From the NCBI GenBank assembly GCA_017538795.1, contig JAFYIE010000044.1, positions 1 to 41,891 on the forward strand: 41,891 nt of DNA. Direction: 5' to 3'. Source of the DNA: Bacteroidales bacterium. Lineage in GTDB: Bacteria; Bacteroidota; Bacteroidia; Bacteroidales; F082. Every line of letters starts with the position of its first letter. The stretch's first letter is position 1. The translations under genes and the position numbers were made by a program. Below are positions 8,754 through 16,590 of this stretch, in pieces. Under the pieces are notes generated by a model. It saw only the letters and a list, made by a program, of their open reading frames with translations, ran no database searches and had not been told where the DNA came from.

Positions 8754-9821
8754 TTACACGTTGAATCGTATATTAATGATATCACCGTCCTTGACTACAT
8801 AATTCTTTCCTTCGACGGCGAATTTTCCGGCTTCTTTGACGGCCTGTTCCGAGCCGTAGTGCAGGAAATCTTCGCAGCTCATCACCTCGGCGCGGATGAA
8901 GCCACGCTGGAGGTCGCTGTGGATAACGCCGGCAGCTTCAGGAGCAGTGTCACCGACATGGATGGTCCATGCACGAGTCTCGTCAGGACCTGTAGTGAAG
9001 AACGATTGCAATTTCAGTGTGCTGTAAGCGAGACGCACAAGCTTATTCACGCCAGGTTCAGTCAATCCTGCATCTTCCATAAACAGAGCGCGGTCGGCCT
9101 CGTCGAGTTCGGCAATCTCCGACTCGAGTTTTCCGGCAAGGATAATCATATCTTCTCCATGGAGAGAGGCTTTCACAGCCTCGGTGTATTTGTTTCCAGT
9201 GAGCGTCGATGCGTCGTCAACGTTGCAGACGTACATTATCGGCTTGACTGTAAGTAATTGAATATCTTGGATATACTTCTTATCTTCCTCAGGCACGTTA
9301 GCGGTGCGGGCGTTCTGCATATTCTCAAGCACCTCTTTGTAAATCGTGAGCACCTCAAATGCGCGTTTGTTGTCTTTATCGCCGTTTTTCAGCAGCTTCT
9401 CAACGCGTTGCAGCTTACGTGTCACGAGGTCGAGGTCGCGCACCTGAAGCTCAAGGTCAACGAGTTCCATATCGCGCACCGGGTCGATGCTGCCCTCGCT
9501 ATGCGGAACGTTAGGGTCGTCGAAACAGCGCAAGACATGGATGAGAGCGTCGACGGTCTGCACCTCGGCGAGAAGTTTGTTACCTACACCTTGTCCGCCC
9601 TTGCTCAGACCCGGAAGGTCAACGATTTCGACGGTGGCCGGCACGATACGCTTCGAATGCGAGATATTGTCGATAAGTTTGAGGCGTTCGTCACGCACCT
9701 CACACATTCCGATATTCGATTTCGTAGCGAATCCAATTTCCGCCTTAGTGTTTGATATACAATTAAATATGGTTGTTTTTCCTGTGTTGGAAAGTCCGAT
9801 AATACCGCAATTCAGTGCCAT
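8754..9821 (-). CDS. ychF: Redox-regulated ATPase YchF (Obg-related)
   Basis: P-loop ATPase that binds ribosomes and acts in stress and translation control. 355 residues from the ATG at 9821. It has the G1 loop GLSNTGKTT, the Switch/G3 region IVDLPGLSKGGQGVGNK and NVDD in place of the GTPase NKxD, the known reason YchF prefers ATP. The C-terminal TGS domain (IHVGDTAPEAAGVIHSDLQRG to DGDIINIRFNV) is complete. The frame remains open to an ATG at 9848, but the promoter -7 box (9838-9845) lies inside that extension, so 9821 is the start. YchF normally begins M-x-L-xCGIIGLPN, which fits. Confidence 0.96.
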   Translation of the reverse strand: MALNCGIIGLSNTGKTTIFNCISNTKAEIGFATKSNIGMCEVRDERLKLIDNISHSKRIVPATVEIVDLPGLSKGGQGVGNKLLAEVQTVDALIHVLRCFDDPNVPHSEGSIDPVRDMELVDLELQVRDLDLVTRKLQRVEKLLKNGDKDNKRAFEVLTIYKEVLENMQNARTANVPEEDKKYIQDIQLLTVKPIMYVCNVDDASTLTGNKYTEAVKASLHGEDMIILAGKLESEIAELDEADRALFMEDAGLTEPGVNKLVRLAYSTLKLQSFFTTGPDETRAWTIHVGDTAPEAAGVIHSDLQRGFIRAEVMSCEDFLHYGSEQAVKEAGKFAVEGKNYVVKDGDIINIRFNV

Positions 9822-9837
9822 AAAAATAAATTTTTGG

Positions 9838-9845
9838 CAAAGATA
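9838..9845 (-). promoter_or_regulatory. Promoter -7 box of ychF
   Basis: The minus strand reads TATCTTTGCC, matching TAnnTTTG. Transcription would start near 9831, only about 10 nt before the chosen ATG at 9821. This excludes the upstream in-frame ATG at 9848. Confidence 0.75.
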
Positions 9846-9890
9846 CAAAAAAGTTTGTAAAAATCAGGATTTTTGAAAAATTATCGTTTT

Positions 9891-10019
9891 GCCCTAACGG
9901 GCGGTTATTTGTCACTTTTCCCTTGATGGAAAAGTAATCAAAAGATCAAGCGCCAGCCGAAGCTCTAACCGCCGTCTGGCGCGGGCCCGTGCTGTAAACC
10001 ACGTGGGGGCGAAGCCATG
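9891..10019 (-). repeat. Dispersed intergenic repeat, copy 1
   Basis: About 129 bp, homologous in reverse complement to 30062-30198. Shared blocks read on the minus strand are CCCCCACGT, GCCCGCGC, GCGCTTGATCTTT, CCATCAAGGGAAA and CCGCCCGT-AGGGC. The two copies differ in the middle and carry short internal palindromes (CTTTTCCATCAAGGGAAAAG type). It looks like a non-coding mobile or recombinogenic repeat common to Bacteroidota; I see no protein in it. Confidence 0.75.
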
Positions 10020-10020
10020 T

Positions 10021-10095
10021 ATTGTTGATATATTATCAAACGATGATACAATTAAACAATTTAGATATGCTATTGATAATGTTGGTGTAGAATAA
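10021..10095 (+). pseudogene. Possible 3' remnant of a lost gene
   Basis: Immediately after the dispersed repeat, an open frame reads IVDILSNDDTIKQFRYAIDN followed by VGVE and a TAA stop at 10093. The composition looks protein-like, and it ends 3 nt before the convergent gene. There is no start codon; upstream lies only repeat sequence. This would fit a gene truncated by arrival of, or recombination at, the repeat. It is too short for a firm call. Confidence 0.25.
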
Positions 10096-10098
10096 TCA

Positions 10099-12318
10099 TT
10101 ATATCAAATTTCGCCGTTTCATTTCAAAGAAGCATTTCTTGGTGGCGGTAATATCGGCCATGGCATCATGTGCATCTTCAAAATCACAACCGAATAGCTT
10201 TCTGTGAAGTTCAATTAGTTTAGGCCATTTATAACCATAAGAACCTGGAATCTTGCAGTAATCTGTCGCGGCCTTCATGGTGTCTAAACTTCTAGCTGTA
10301 CTTATAGTATCGGCAATCCCCAATCTATATAGTTCTGCACCCACTACTTTTTGGTCAAATGACACATTATGACCAACAAAGAACTTTATTCCATTAGTGT
10401 CTTTTATAAATGCTTCAATCACCTGTTTAAGCGGTTTGCCATCGCGAAGAGCAACTTCGGTGGTTATACCATGAACGCAAGAAGCTTCGGAAGGAATAAC
10501 AAAACCATCTGGCTTTACAATCTCATTGCCTGAAGAAATTTCATTTCCAGATTCATCGGTCAATATCCATCCTAATTGAACCAACCTAGGCCAGTTTTTT
10601 GTATCACTTGCCGGTGCATTATAATCTTGTGGAACGCCTGTTGTTTCGGTATCGAAGAAAAGATAGTATGGCTTTATTATCGGTTCATATTCTTCAATAA
10701 TATTATTTATAAAAGGAACTCCTTCATTGAGTTTACTATGCAAATCTGGAGGTAATAATTCTTCAAAATAAGACTTCGTGTTTTGTGGAATATTAATATC
10801 GGATAGGCAGTCACAATGATTAAAAACTTTTTCTCCAAAATACGTCAAGCTTGATGGCAAAGATACACGATAAAGTATTGTACATAATTCAAATGCTTCA
10901 TCACCAATTTGGGTTAAACCATTAGCGAATTCTACTTCCCAAAGTCTTTCACATACTCTAAACGCCCCATTTTCTATAACTTGCAATGATTTAGGGAACT
11001 TGATTTTGTATAGATTGTTACACCAGCCAAAAGCTTCAAACCCAATATACCTTAAAGTGTTTGGTAGCGTAACACATGTAAGATTCTTACGTTCCATAAA
11101 AGCTCCACACCCAATATGTGTTATCCCTTCAGGTATAAGAATTTCTTTTTTATCAGACAAGAAAGCAATAAGTTTATGGGCTTTTATATCAATCAAACAT
11201 CCATTATCGAAAGCATATTGATCAGAATCACATTTAACTTCATTAATGCTTGTTGAGGCAAAAGCTGATTCTCCAATATGTTGTACACTGAATGGTATAT
11301 TTATGCTTTTTAGTTTATTACAGCCAAAGAACACCTTATCGCCAATAAACTGTAAGTCTTCTGGTAATTCGATTTCAAATAAGTGATTACAACAAGAAAA
11401 AGCTCCTTCTTCAATACGCGTTAAATTTGTGGAAAGTATTATGTTTGAAAGATGAGAGCATGTCTCGAATGCATTTTTTTCAATAACCATAATACTATTT
11501 GGTAGTATTACATTATCAAGATTATAGCAACTAGAACATAACTCTTCAGCAATCTTTGTTATGCGGGAGGGGAATACTATGTTTTTTAAATTTGAACAAC
11601 ATGAGAAAGCTTGGGGGCCTATGTAAATTATACTATCTGGTAATGTAATGCCATTAAGCTGTTCACAACTACCAAAAGCTCTTTCCCCTATATACGTTAA
11701 ACCATCAGTGAATGCTATTGATGCTAATTTTTCACATGAGTAAAAAGCCGATTTACCAATGTATTTTAAGTTTGACGGGAAGGAAACACTTGTAAGATTC
11801 CAACACCATTCAAATGCACTATCACTAATATATGTTAAACTTGATGGGTAAGTAATACAAGTCATATCATGGCAACTAGCAAAAGCAAAACTTCTTATTG
11901 TTTTACACCCGTCTTTTACTATACATTTTTCTATTTTATCATTGTTGCATTTTAAAAGTTGGGAACCATCCTTGCTATAAATGACACCATATTTATCTTC
12001 AATCCCATCAGATAATTCATCGTCTGATGGTTCATCAAGATTAATGTCCAATACCTTTGGGGTGGTAGGTATTTGTATTGATTCTGTAAAATTTGATTGT
12101 TTTATAAATAGCTGATAATCACAATCATTATCTTCTATAACATAAATTGTATGAAATAAACTTTGTGAATTTAATGTGCTCACAAATCGCAAATCTTGTT
12201 CACCTTTACGGACTTCAAGATTGAAGTATTTTCCAGGAGTAGCAATGCCTTTCTCTTCATCGAATAGGAATACTTTACATTCCACTTCTGTTTTGATATG
12301 TAATATAGATGTTCCCAT
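10099..12318 (-). CDS. BspA-type leucine-rich-repeat protein fused to a DEDDh 3'-5' exonuclease
   Basis: 739 residues with three parts. Residues 1-80 (MGTSILHIKTEVECKVFLFD onward) form a beta-rich N-terminal domain of a kind seen on repeat proteins of Bacteroidales. Residues about 110-530 hold about 16 LRR_5 (BspA-like) repeats of the type LPNTLRYIGFEAFGWCNNLY. Residues 551-739 are a DnaQ/RNase T-like exonuclease: DTETTG with D556/E558, HN-SFD with D655, and HDAMAD with H717/D722, so all DEDDh metal-site residues are present. There is no signal peptide, so the protein is probably cytoplasmic. LRR_5 arrays are usually secreted or surface proteins, so the fusion is unusual. It starts 5 nt after the preceding gene's stop. 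AT-rich relative to neighbours. Confidence 0.85.
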   Translation of the reverse strand: MGTSILHIKTEVECKVFLFDEEKGIATPGKYFNLEVRKGEQDLRFVSTLNSQSLFHTIYVIEDNDCDYQLFIKQSNFTESIQIPTTPKVLDINLDEPSDDELSDGIEDKYGVIYSKDGSQLLKCNNDKIEKCIVKDGCKTIRSFAFASCHDMTCITYPSSLTYISDSAFEWCWNLTSVSFPSNLKYIGKSAFYSCEKLASIAFTDGLTYIGERAFGSCEQLNGITLPDSIIYIGPQAFSCCSNLKNIVFPSRITKIAEELCSSCYNLDNVILPNSIMVIEKNAFETCSHLSNIILSTNLTRIEEGAFSCCNHLFEIELPEDLQFIGDKVFFGCNKLKSINIPFSVQHIGESAFASTSINEVKCDSDQYAFDNGCLIDIKAHKLIAFLSDKKEILIPEGITHIGCGAFMERKNLTCVTLPNTLRYIGFEAFGWCNNLYKIKFPKSLQVIENGAFRVCERLWEVEFANGLTQIGDEAFELCTILYRVSLPSSLTYFGEKVFNHCDCLSDINIPQNTKSYFEELLPPDLHSKLNEGVPFINNIIEEYEPIIKPYYLFFDTETTGVPQDYNAPASDTKNWPRLVQLGWILTDESGNEISSGNEIVKPDGFVIPSEASCVHGITTEVALRDGKPLKQVIEAFIKDTNGIKFFVGHNVSFDQKVVGAELYRLGIADTISTARSLDTMKAATDYCKIPGSYGYKWPKLIELHRKLFGCDFEDAHDAMADITATKKCFFEMKRRNLI

Positions 12319-12323
12319 AGTTA

Positions 12324-12884
12324 TTATGGCATTGAATTGTACATTAATAGACTTGTGCCTTTGGAGTGATAGACTTGATTGACAGTATCCATGAGCTGTT
12401 GACAGCTTTCCTCATTTGCGTCTTTTCCGTAAAGAGTTTCGATGACTTGACCGTTTATTGTATAGACAAAATATGGCGGATTTGCATCATGCCAAACTGC
12501 TTCGGTATGAAGGATTTCCGTAAAAACTCCTTTATTGAGTTCAAGAATGTGGTCACCATAATACCCATATTTTGCGTAACCATCATCTATTAAACCACTT
12601 CGTTCGATGTAATGTGGTGACCAATAACACTGGTGTTGGGTAACGGTTCCTGCATATTGTGACAAAATTATTGAACCTTCAAAATAACATGTGCCGAACA
12701 AACACAATTCGGGGATACTATCATCATCTACGTAACATGTTGAGATTGTTATATAAACGGTAGTATCAATGTTGTCGTAAATATAATTCTCATAAATAGA
12801 CATCCAATCTTCATTTTTGTCAAGATTGTAATCATATGAGATAAGAGATAATATTAACAATATAAGAATATATAGATATTTCAT
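12324..12884 (-). CDS. Small exported protein of unknown function
   Basis: 186 residues with an N-terminal hydrophobic segment (MKYLYILILLILSLISYDYN) that may be a signal peptide or anchor. The stretch YVDDDSIPELCLFG resembles the D-x-D-x-x-x-E-L calcium-site-like motif found in FG-GAP/VCBS-type and related extracellular proteins. The rest is not recognised. It is the first gene of a two-gene unit with the LRR-exonuclease, 5 nt apart. Confidence 0.6.
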   Translation of the reverse strand: MKYLYILILLILSLISYDYNLDKNEDWMSIYENYIYDNIDTTVYITISTCYVDDDSIPELCLFGTCYFEGSIILSQYAGTVTQHQCYWSPHYIERSGLIDDGYAKYGYYGDHILELNKGVFTEILHTEAVWHDANPPYFVYTINGQVIETLYGKDANEESCQQLMDTVNQVYHSKGTSLLMYNSMP

Positions 12885-12915
12885 GATATTAAACTGCTTA
12901 TTATTTAATCAGATG

Positions 12916-12923
12916 CAAAGTTA
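12916..12923 (-). promoter_or_regulatory. Promoter -7 box upstream of the exported protein / LRR-exonuclease unit
   Basis: The minus strand reads TAACTTTGCA, matching TAnnTTTG, about 32 nt before the ATG at 12884. Confidence 0.65.
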
Positions 12924-12981
12924 GACAAAGGAAAACATAAATCAAAATTAATTATTGCAAAGTTTTCAACATTTTTCAACC

Positions 12982-13077
12982 CGTGACAAAACGTCACGCT
13001 TTCAACAAGTTTCAGTCGGTTACAAAATGTAACCATCTCAGAACACTAATTTTCAGTTGGTAACGATTGTTACCAAC
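12982..13077. other. Three tandem palindromic units in a non-coding stretch
   Basis: The gene-free stretch 12924-13330 contains three hairpins at 36-40 bp spacing: CGTGAC/GTCACG (12982-12998), GGTTAC/GTAACC (13018-13034) and GTTGGTAAC/GTTACCAAC (13056-13077). Each has a short A- or T-containing loop and is preceded by TTTCA(A/G)-like sequence. The arms differ between units but remain fully complementary, as expected for selected structure. Nothing in the region codes convincingly; a 64-codon plus-strand frame at 13102-13296 is judged spurious. Confidence 0.6.
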
Positions 13078-13117
13078 TCGGCTAATCTTCTGTAAAACAA
13101 GGTGTTTGTGCTTACAT

Positions 13118-13200
13118 TATCATGTTGCTGGCGTCAGCAAGATGATACAGAACAACTATTCAAATTGCAAGACCATTTTGCTGACGTCCGCAAAATGGTC
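13118..13200. other. Two long hairpins sharing one core
   Basis: Hairpin 1 (13118-13147) has 13-nt arms TATCATGTTGCTG/CAGCAAGATGATA with one mismatch and a 4-nt loop. Hairpin 2 (13171-13200) has 11-bp arms GACCATTTTGC/GCAAAATGGTC. Both centre on the core TTGCTG-rCGTCm-GCAA with different outer arms. They follow directly after the three shorter palindromes. 13201-13330 shows nothing further that I can support. Confidence 0.55.
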
Positions 13201-13330
13201 TATCTCTGCAAACTGCTTATTTTAAAGGGATTCTGGCCACTCAATCTCCTTCACATGCGAGAATTTCTTCTCAAAATAATACATTTTTATCGTTAGGACA
13301 TAATCAATCAATTTCTTTATCCATTTTTCT

Positions 13331-14372
13331 CTATTGATAGTTTTCCTTGGCAATTGCAATAGCTTTCTTGAATTTTTCAGCTAAGAGCTTTTTGTCGGGC
13401 AACTGGGTGTAATACTGCGCCACTTTTATCGGGCTGTTTTTGTCAAGCATAAGATACTCAACATGTTCGGTATTGCCTTCGGAGCATAAAATCAATCCGA
13501 TTGGTGACTCTTCCCACTCTTTTCGCTCATTCTTATTGAGATATCTTAAATATAACAGCATCTGCCCTTCGTATTCAGGTTTAAACTTGCCCAATTTCAA
13601 ATCGATGGCAACAAGTCTGCGAAGCTCGCGATGGAAAAACAACAAATCTAGTTTATAATCAATAGAATCGACTGTTATCCGTTTTTGCCGCGCCACAAAA
13701 GTAAAATCCGAACCAAGTTCCTTAATAAAATCTTCAACTTGCGAAATAATGGCATCTTCCAATTCTTTTTCAGAAAAAATATCGGGCAAGCCAAGCATAT
13801 CAAGAAAATAGCTGCTTCGAAACACCAAATCCGGCAACAGTTGGTTTTTGTTTTTGGCTTCAACCAACTCCTTTTTAATAATCTCCTCCGGCTTTGTACT
13901 TATTGCGGTTCGCTGATACAATTGTTTGTCTATTTGTTCATCCAAAGTCCTTGTATCCCAATGTTCTTTGGCACACATTTGGGCATAAAACTGGCGCTCC
14001 AAAGAATCATTGATATAACTCAGACTCTTAATATGGGTCCATGTTAATTGGGTACGCGCTGCGTACCGAATTTCATCTTCTGAAAAAGTCTCCGCGCTGC
14101 GGAGACAATGTCTCAACTTTTTTCTCGCTCCACCCTTGCCCATACTTTTCTTGCAACTTAATCGCAAGATTTTTAACGATTTGCTTACCATAATCAGCTC
14201 TCTGATTATAAAGCACATCTTCCTTAATTCGCTTGCCGATATACCAATTGGTCATGCAAACTTCGGCATTCATGTAAGTCGCAACACGGCGGCGAACACC
14301 TTCAATTATTCCACATACATCTTTGTAAAGAGCATCTTCCTGAGGTACATTTTCTTGAACTATATTATCCAT
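13331..14372 (-). pseudogene. DUF1016 / YhcG-type PDDEXK nuclease gene, frameshifted
   Basis: The N-terminal part (from ATG 14372: MDNIVQENVPQEDALYKDVC to GQGWSEKK) is the DUF1016 N-terminal domain. The rest (LRHCLRSAETFSEDEIRYAA to the stop at 13331), in another frame, carries the HWDTRTLDEQIDKQLYQRTA and LDLLFFHRELRRLVAIDLKL segments with the PDDEXK core (D...DLK). The two frames meet at a run of six A on the coding strand (T6, 14118-14123). With five A the reading would be the expected WSEKKLRHCL. So one extra base breaks an otherwise full-length gene of about 345 codons. It could be a real mutation, slippage-dependent expression or an assembly error. YhcG proteins are linked to mobile and restriction loci. 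Confidence 0.85.
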
Positions 14373-14420
14373 AATTTAATTAAGTTAAAAAGTCCCACAA
14401 ACTTTTCTGTATCTTGCTTG

Positions 14421-14428
14421 CAAAGATA
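14421..14428 (-). promoter_or_regulatory. Promoter -7 box of the DUF1016 gene
   Basis: The minus strand reads TATCTTTGCA, matching TAnnTTTG, about 49 nt upstream of the ATG at 14372. Confidence 0.65.
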
Positions 14429-14506
14429 AACATTATTTTATGTTCTAACATCAAGATTATCAAAAAAATATTTATAAAAAATTGTTTCCATTATCAAAAC
14501 TTTTTG

Positions 14507-14514
14507 TATCTTTG
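14507..14514 (+). promoter_or_regulatory. Promoter -7 box of rpsA
   Basis: TATCTTTGCA matches TAnnTTTG. An upstream TTG at 14482-14484 could serve as the -33 element. The ATG at 14653 implies a 5' UTR of about 130 nt, long for this genome. Confidence 0.75.
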
Positions 14515-14534
14515 CAGTCCATTTTCGAGCCTTA

Positions 14535-14619
14535 TTCCGAAATTGGTTTTTGTAATTGAAAATCAATGACTTGAAATGGAAAAATAAAGTTTAACAATCC
14601 TCGATTGCCTAATTCGGAA
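14535..14619 (+). promoter_or_regulatory. Long-range complementary segments in the rpsA 5' UTR
   Basis: TTCCGAA (14535-14541) is complementary to TTCGGAA (14613-14619). The pairing extends with TT/AA and GG/CC after one-base bulges, enclosing about 65 nt. This would fold most of the rpsA leader into one domain ending some 35 nt before the start codon. An autoregulatory role for S1 is plausible but not shown. Confidence 0.35.
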
Positions 14620-14652
14620 GAGCCGTCGGGTACAATTTTTACAAAAAAAATA

Positions 14653-16482
14653 ATGAGCGAATTAGAAAACACCGAAAAAATCCAGAAAGTGAAACCGGTT
14701 CCATCAGAAGACTTCGACTGGAGCAGCGACGCTAAGAAACACGACAGCTACAAAGCTGAAGACCGTGCACGCATGGAAGAAATGTACGAGAAGACCATGA
14801 GTCAGATCGGCGATCATGAAGTTATCGAAGGAACAGTTGTCGCAAAGACTTCACGCGAAGTCGTCGTCAACATCGGATTCAAGTCAGATGGTGTTATTCC
14901 GATTTCAGAATTCCGTCACAACCCTGACCTTAAGGTGGGTGACAAAATCGAAGTCTATGTGGAGAACCAGGAAGGCATCAATGGCCAGCTCGTCCTTTCA
15001 CACAAGAAGGCTCGCCTTCTCAAGTCATGGGACCGCGTCAACGAGGCTTACGACAGCCAGGAGATCGTCCGCGGTTTCGTCAAGAGCCGTACAAAAGGCG
15101 GCTTGATCGTCGACGTGTTCGGCATCGAGGCATTCTTGCCAGGTTCACAGATCGATGTCAAACCTATCCGCGATTACGACGTATTCGTCAACAGCACAAT
15201 GGAATTCAAGGTTGTTAAGATCAACCAGGAGTACAAGAACGTGGTCGTTTCACACAAAGCCCTCATCGAAGACGAAATCGAGCAGCAGAAGAGCGAAATC
15301 ATCAGCAAGCTTGAAAAAGGTCAGGTTCTCGAAGGCGTTGTCAAGAACATCACCAACTACGGCGTGTTCATCGACCTCGGCGGTGTTGACGGTCTTATCC
15401 ACATCACCGACCTCTCATGGGGCCGCATCAACGATCCTAAGGAGATTGTACAACTCGACCAGCAGATCAAGGTCGTTATCCTCGACTTCGACGACAGCAA
15501 GAAACGCATCGCCCTCGGTCTCAAGCAGCTCACCCCACATCCATGGGATGCTCTCGACCCGAACCTCAAAGTTGGTGACGTCGTTAAGGGTAAAGTCGTT
15601 GTCTTGGCAGACTACGGCGCGTTCATCGAGATTGCTCCAGGCGTTGAAGGTTTGATCCATGTTTCAGAAATGTCATGGTCACAGCACCTCCGCACAGCTC
15701 AGGACTTCCTGAAGATTGGCGACGAAGTTGAAGCTAAGGTCCTCACACTTGACCGCGAAGAGCGCAAGATGAGCCTCGGTATGAAGCAGCTCGTCCCGGA
15801 TCCATGGGAGAACATCCAGGAGCGTTATCCAAAGGGTTCAAAACACACCGCTACAGTGCGCAACTTCACTAACTTCGGCATCTTTGTCGAACTTGAAGAA
15901 GGCGTTGACGGTATGATTCACATTTCAGACCTCAGCTGGTCGAAGAAGATCAAACATCCGGCAGAGTTCACCAAGATCGGTGACAAGATCGATGTCGTGG
16001 TCCTCGACGTTGACCAGGAGATCCGCCGCTTGAGCCTCGGCCACAAGCAGCTTGAAGAGAACCCATGGGATGTGTTCGAAAGCATCTTCACAGTCGGTTC
16101 AATCCAGCAGGGAACAATCATCAGCACAAGCGACAAGGGCGTTATCGTCTCATTGCCATACGGTGTTGAAGGTTTCTGCCCGAACCGTCATCTGAAGAAA
16201 GAAGACGGCACAACCGCTAAGGTTGACGAGACTTTGGATTTCAAGGTCATCGAGTTCTCGAAGGAAAACAAGAAGATCATCCTCTCACACTCACGCATTT
16301 GGGAAGACAAGCAGAACGCTGCTGCCGAAGTTGAGACCGCTGAGAAGGAGAAGGCTGCAAAGAACACCAAGCGTGCCGTGAAGCAGATCAACGACAACGT
16401 TGAGCGCACAACTCTCGGCGACCTCGATGTCCTCGCAACATTGAAAGAAAACCTCGAGAAAGAGGAAAAAGGCGGAAAATAA
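14653..16482 (+). CDS. rpsA: 30S ribosomal protein S1
   Basis: 609 residues from ATG 14653. Six S1 (OB-fold) repeats begin near residues 56, 136, 222, 308, 394 and 481; repeats 3-5 are the most canonical (YGVFIDLGGVDGLIHITDLS, YGAFIEIAPGVEGLIHVSEM, FGIFVELEEGVDGMIHISDL). S1 recruits mRNA to the 30S subunit, important in a phylum with few Shine-Dalgarno sites. The frame is open 16 codons upstream to an ATG at 14605, but that extension falls in the structured leader and MSELENTEK follows an A-rich stretch, so 14653 is preferred. The charged, Lys/Glu-rich C-terminus is usual for the family. Confidence 0.97.
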   Translation: MSELENTEKIQKVKPVPSEDFDWSSDAKKHDSYKAEDRARMEEMYEKTMSQIGDHEVIEGTVVAKTSREVVVNIGFKSDGVIPISEFRHNPDLKVGDKIEVYVENQEGINGQLVLSHKKARLLKSWDRVNEAYDSQEIVRGFVKSRTKGGLIVDVFGIEAFLPGSQIDVKPIRDYDVFVNSTMEFKVVKINQEYKNVVVSHKALIEDEIEQQKSEIISKLEKGQVLEGVVKNITNYGVFIDLGGVDGLIHITDLSWGRINDPKEIVQLDQQIKVVILDFDDSKKRIALGLKQLTPHPWDALDPNLKVGDVVKGKVVVLADYGAFIEIAPGVEGLIHVSEMSWSQHLRTAQDFLKIGDEVEAKVLTLDREERKMSLGMKQLVPDPWENIQERYPKGSKHTATVRNFTNFGIFVELEEGVDGMIHISDLSWSKKIKHPAEFTKIGDKIDVVVLDVDQEIRRLSLGHKQLEENPWDVFESIFTVGSIQQGTIISTSDKGVIVSLPYGVEGFCPNRHLKKEDGTTAKVDETLDFKVIEFSKENKKIILSHSRIWEDKQNAAAEVETAEKEKAAKNTKRAVKQINDNVERTTLGDLDVLATLKENLEKEEKGGK

Positions 16483-16486
16483 GACT

Positions 16487-16534
16487 TTAGACGTTAGTCG
16501 TTAGACCTTAGTCTTTAGACCTTAGACCTTAGTA
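16487..16534. repeat. Degenerate heptamer tandem repeat
   Basis: Six and a half units of TTAGAC(C/G)-type heptamers directly after rpsA: TTAGACG, TTAGTCG, TTAGACC, TTAGTCT, TTAGACC, TTAGACC, TTAG. A palindrome follows immediately. A related array in the opposite orientation lies at 21881-21908. Confidence 0.85.
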
Positions 16535-16559
16535 GAGACGTGCCATGGCGCGTCTCTAC
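16532..16559. repeat. Dispersed palindrome GTAGAGACG...CGTCTCTAC
   Basis: 28-bp near-perfect palindrome with core TGCCATGGCG and one mismatch. It shares its GTAGAGACG ends with the element at 8692-8719 and lies between rpsA and the GNAT gene. Confidence 0.8.
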
Positions 16560-16567
16560 ATTTTTTA

Positions 16568-16575
16568 TATATTTG
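16568..16575 (+). promoter_or_regulatory. Promoter -7 box of the GNAT gene
   Basis: TATATTTGCA, followed by AAAAAATTTTCATTATGG. Predicted transcription start is about 10 nt before the ATG at 16591. Nearly identical in sequence to the promoter-start region of the TfoX-like gene (19945-19971). Confidence 0.7.
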
Positions 16576-16590
16576 CAAAAAATTTTCATT

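Noticed and set aside
9822-9848. Longer ychF starting at 9848
   Set aside because: The -7 box of the promoter lies in the extension, and YchF proteins begin at the chosen Met.
12982-13200. Possible CRISPR array
   Set aside because: Hairpin units differ in sequence and there are no constant repeats separated by uniform spacers; no cas genes are in the window.
13102-13296. 64-codon plus-strand ORF over the hairpin array
   Set aside because: It runs through both long hairpins, has no family resemblance and a biased Leu/Cys-rich composition. Structure explains the sequence better.
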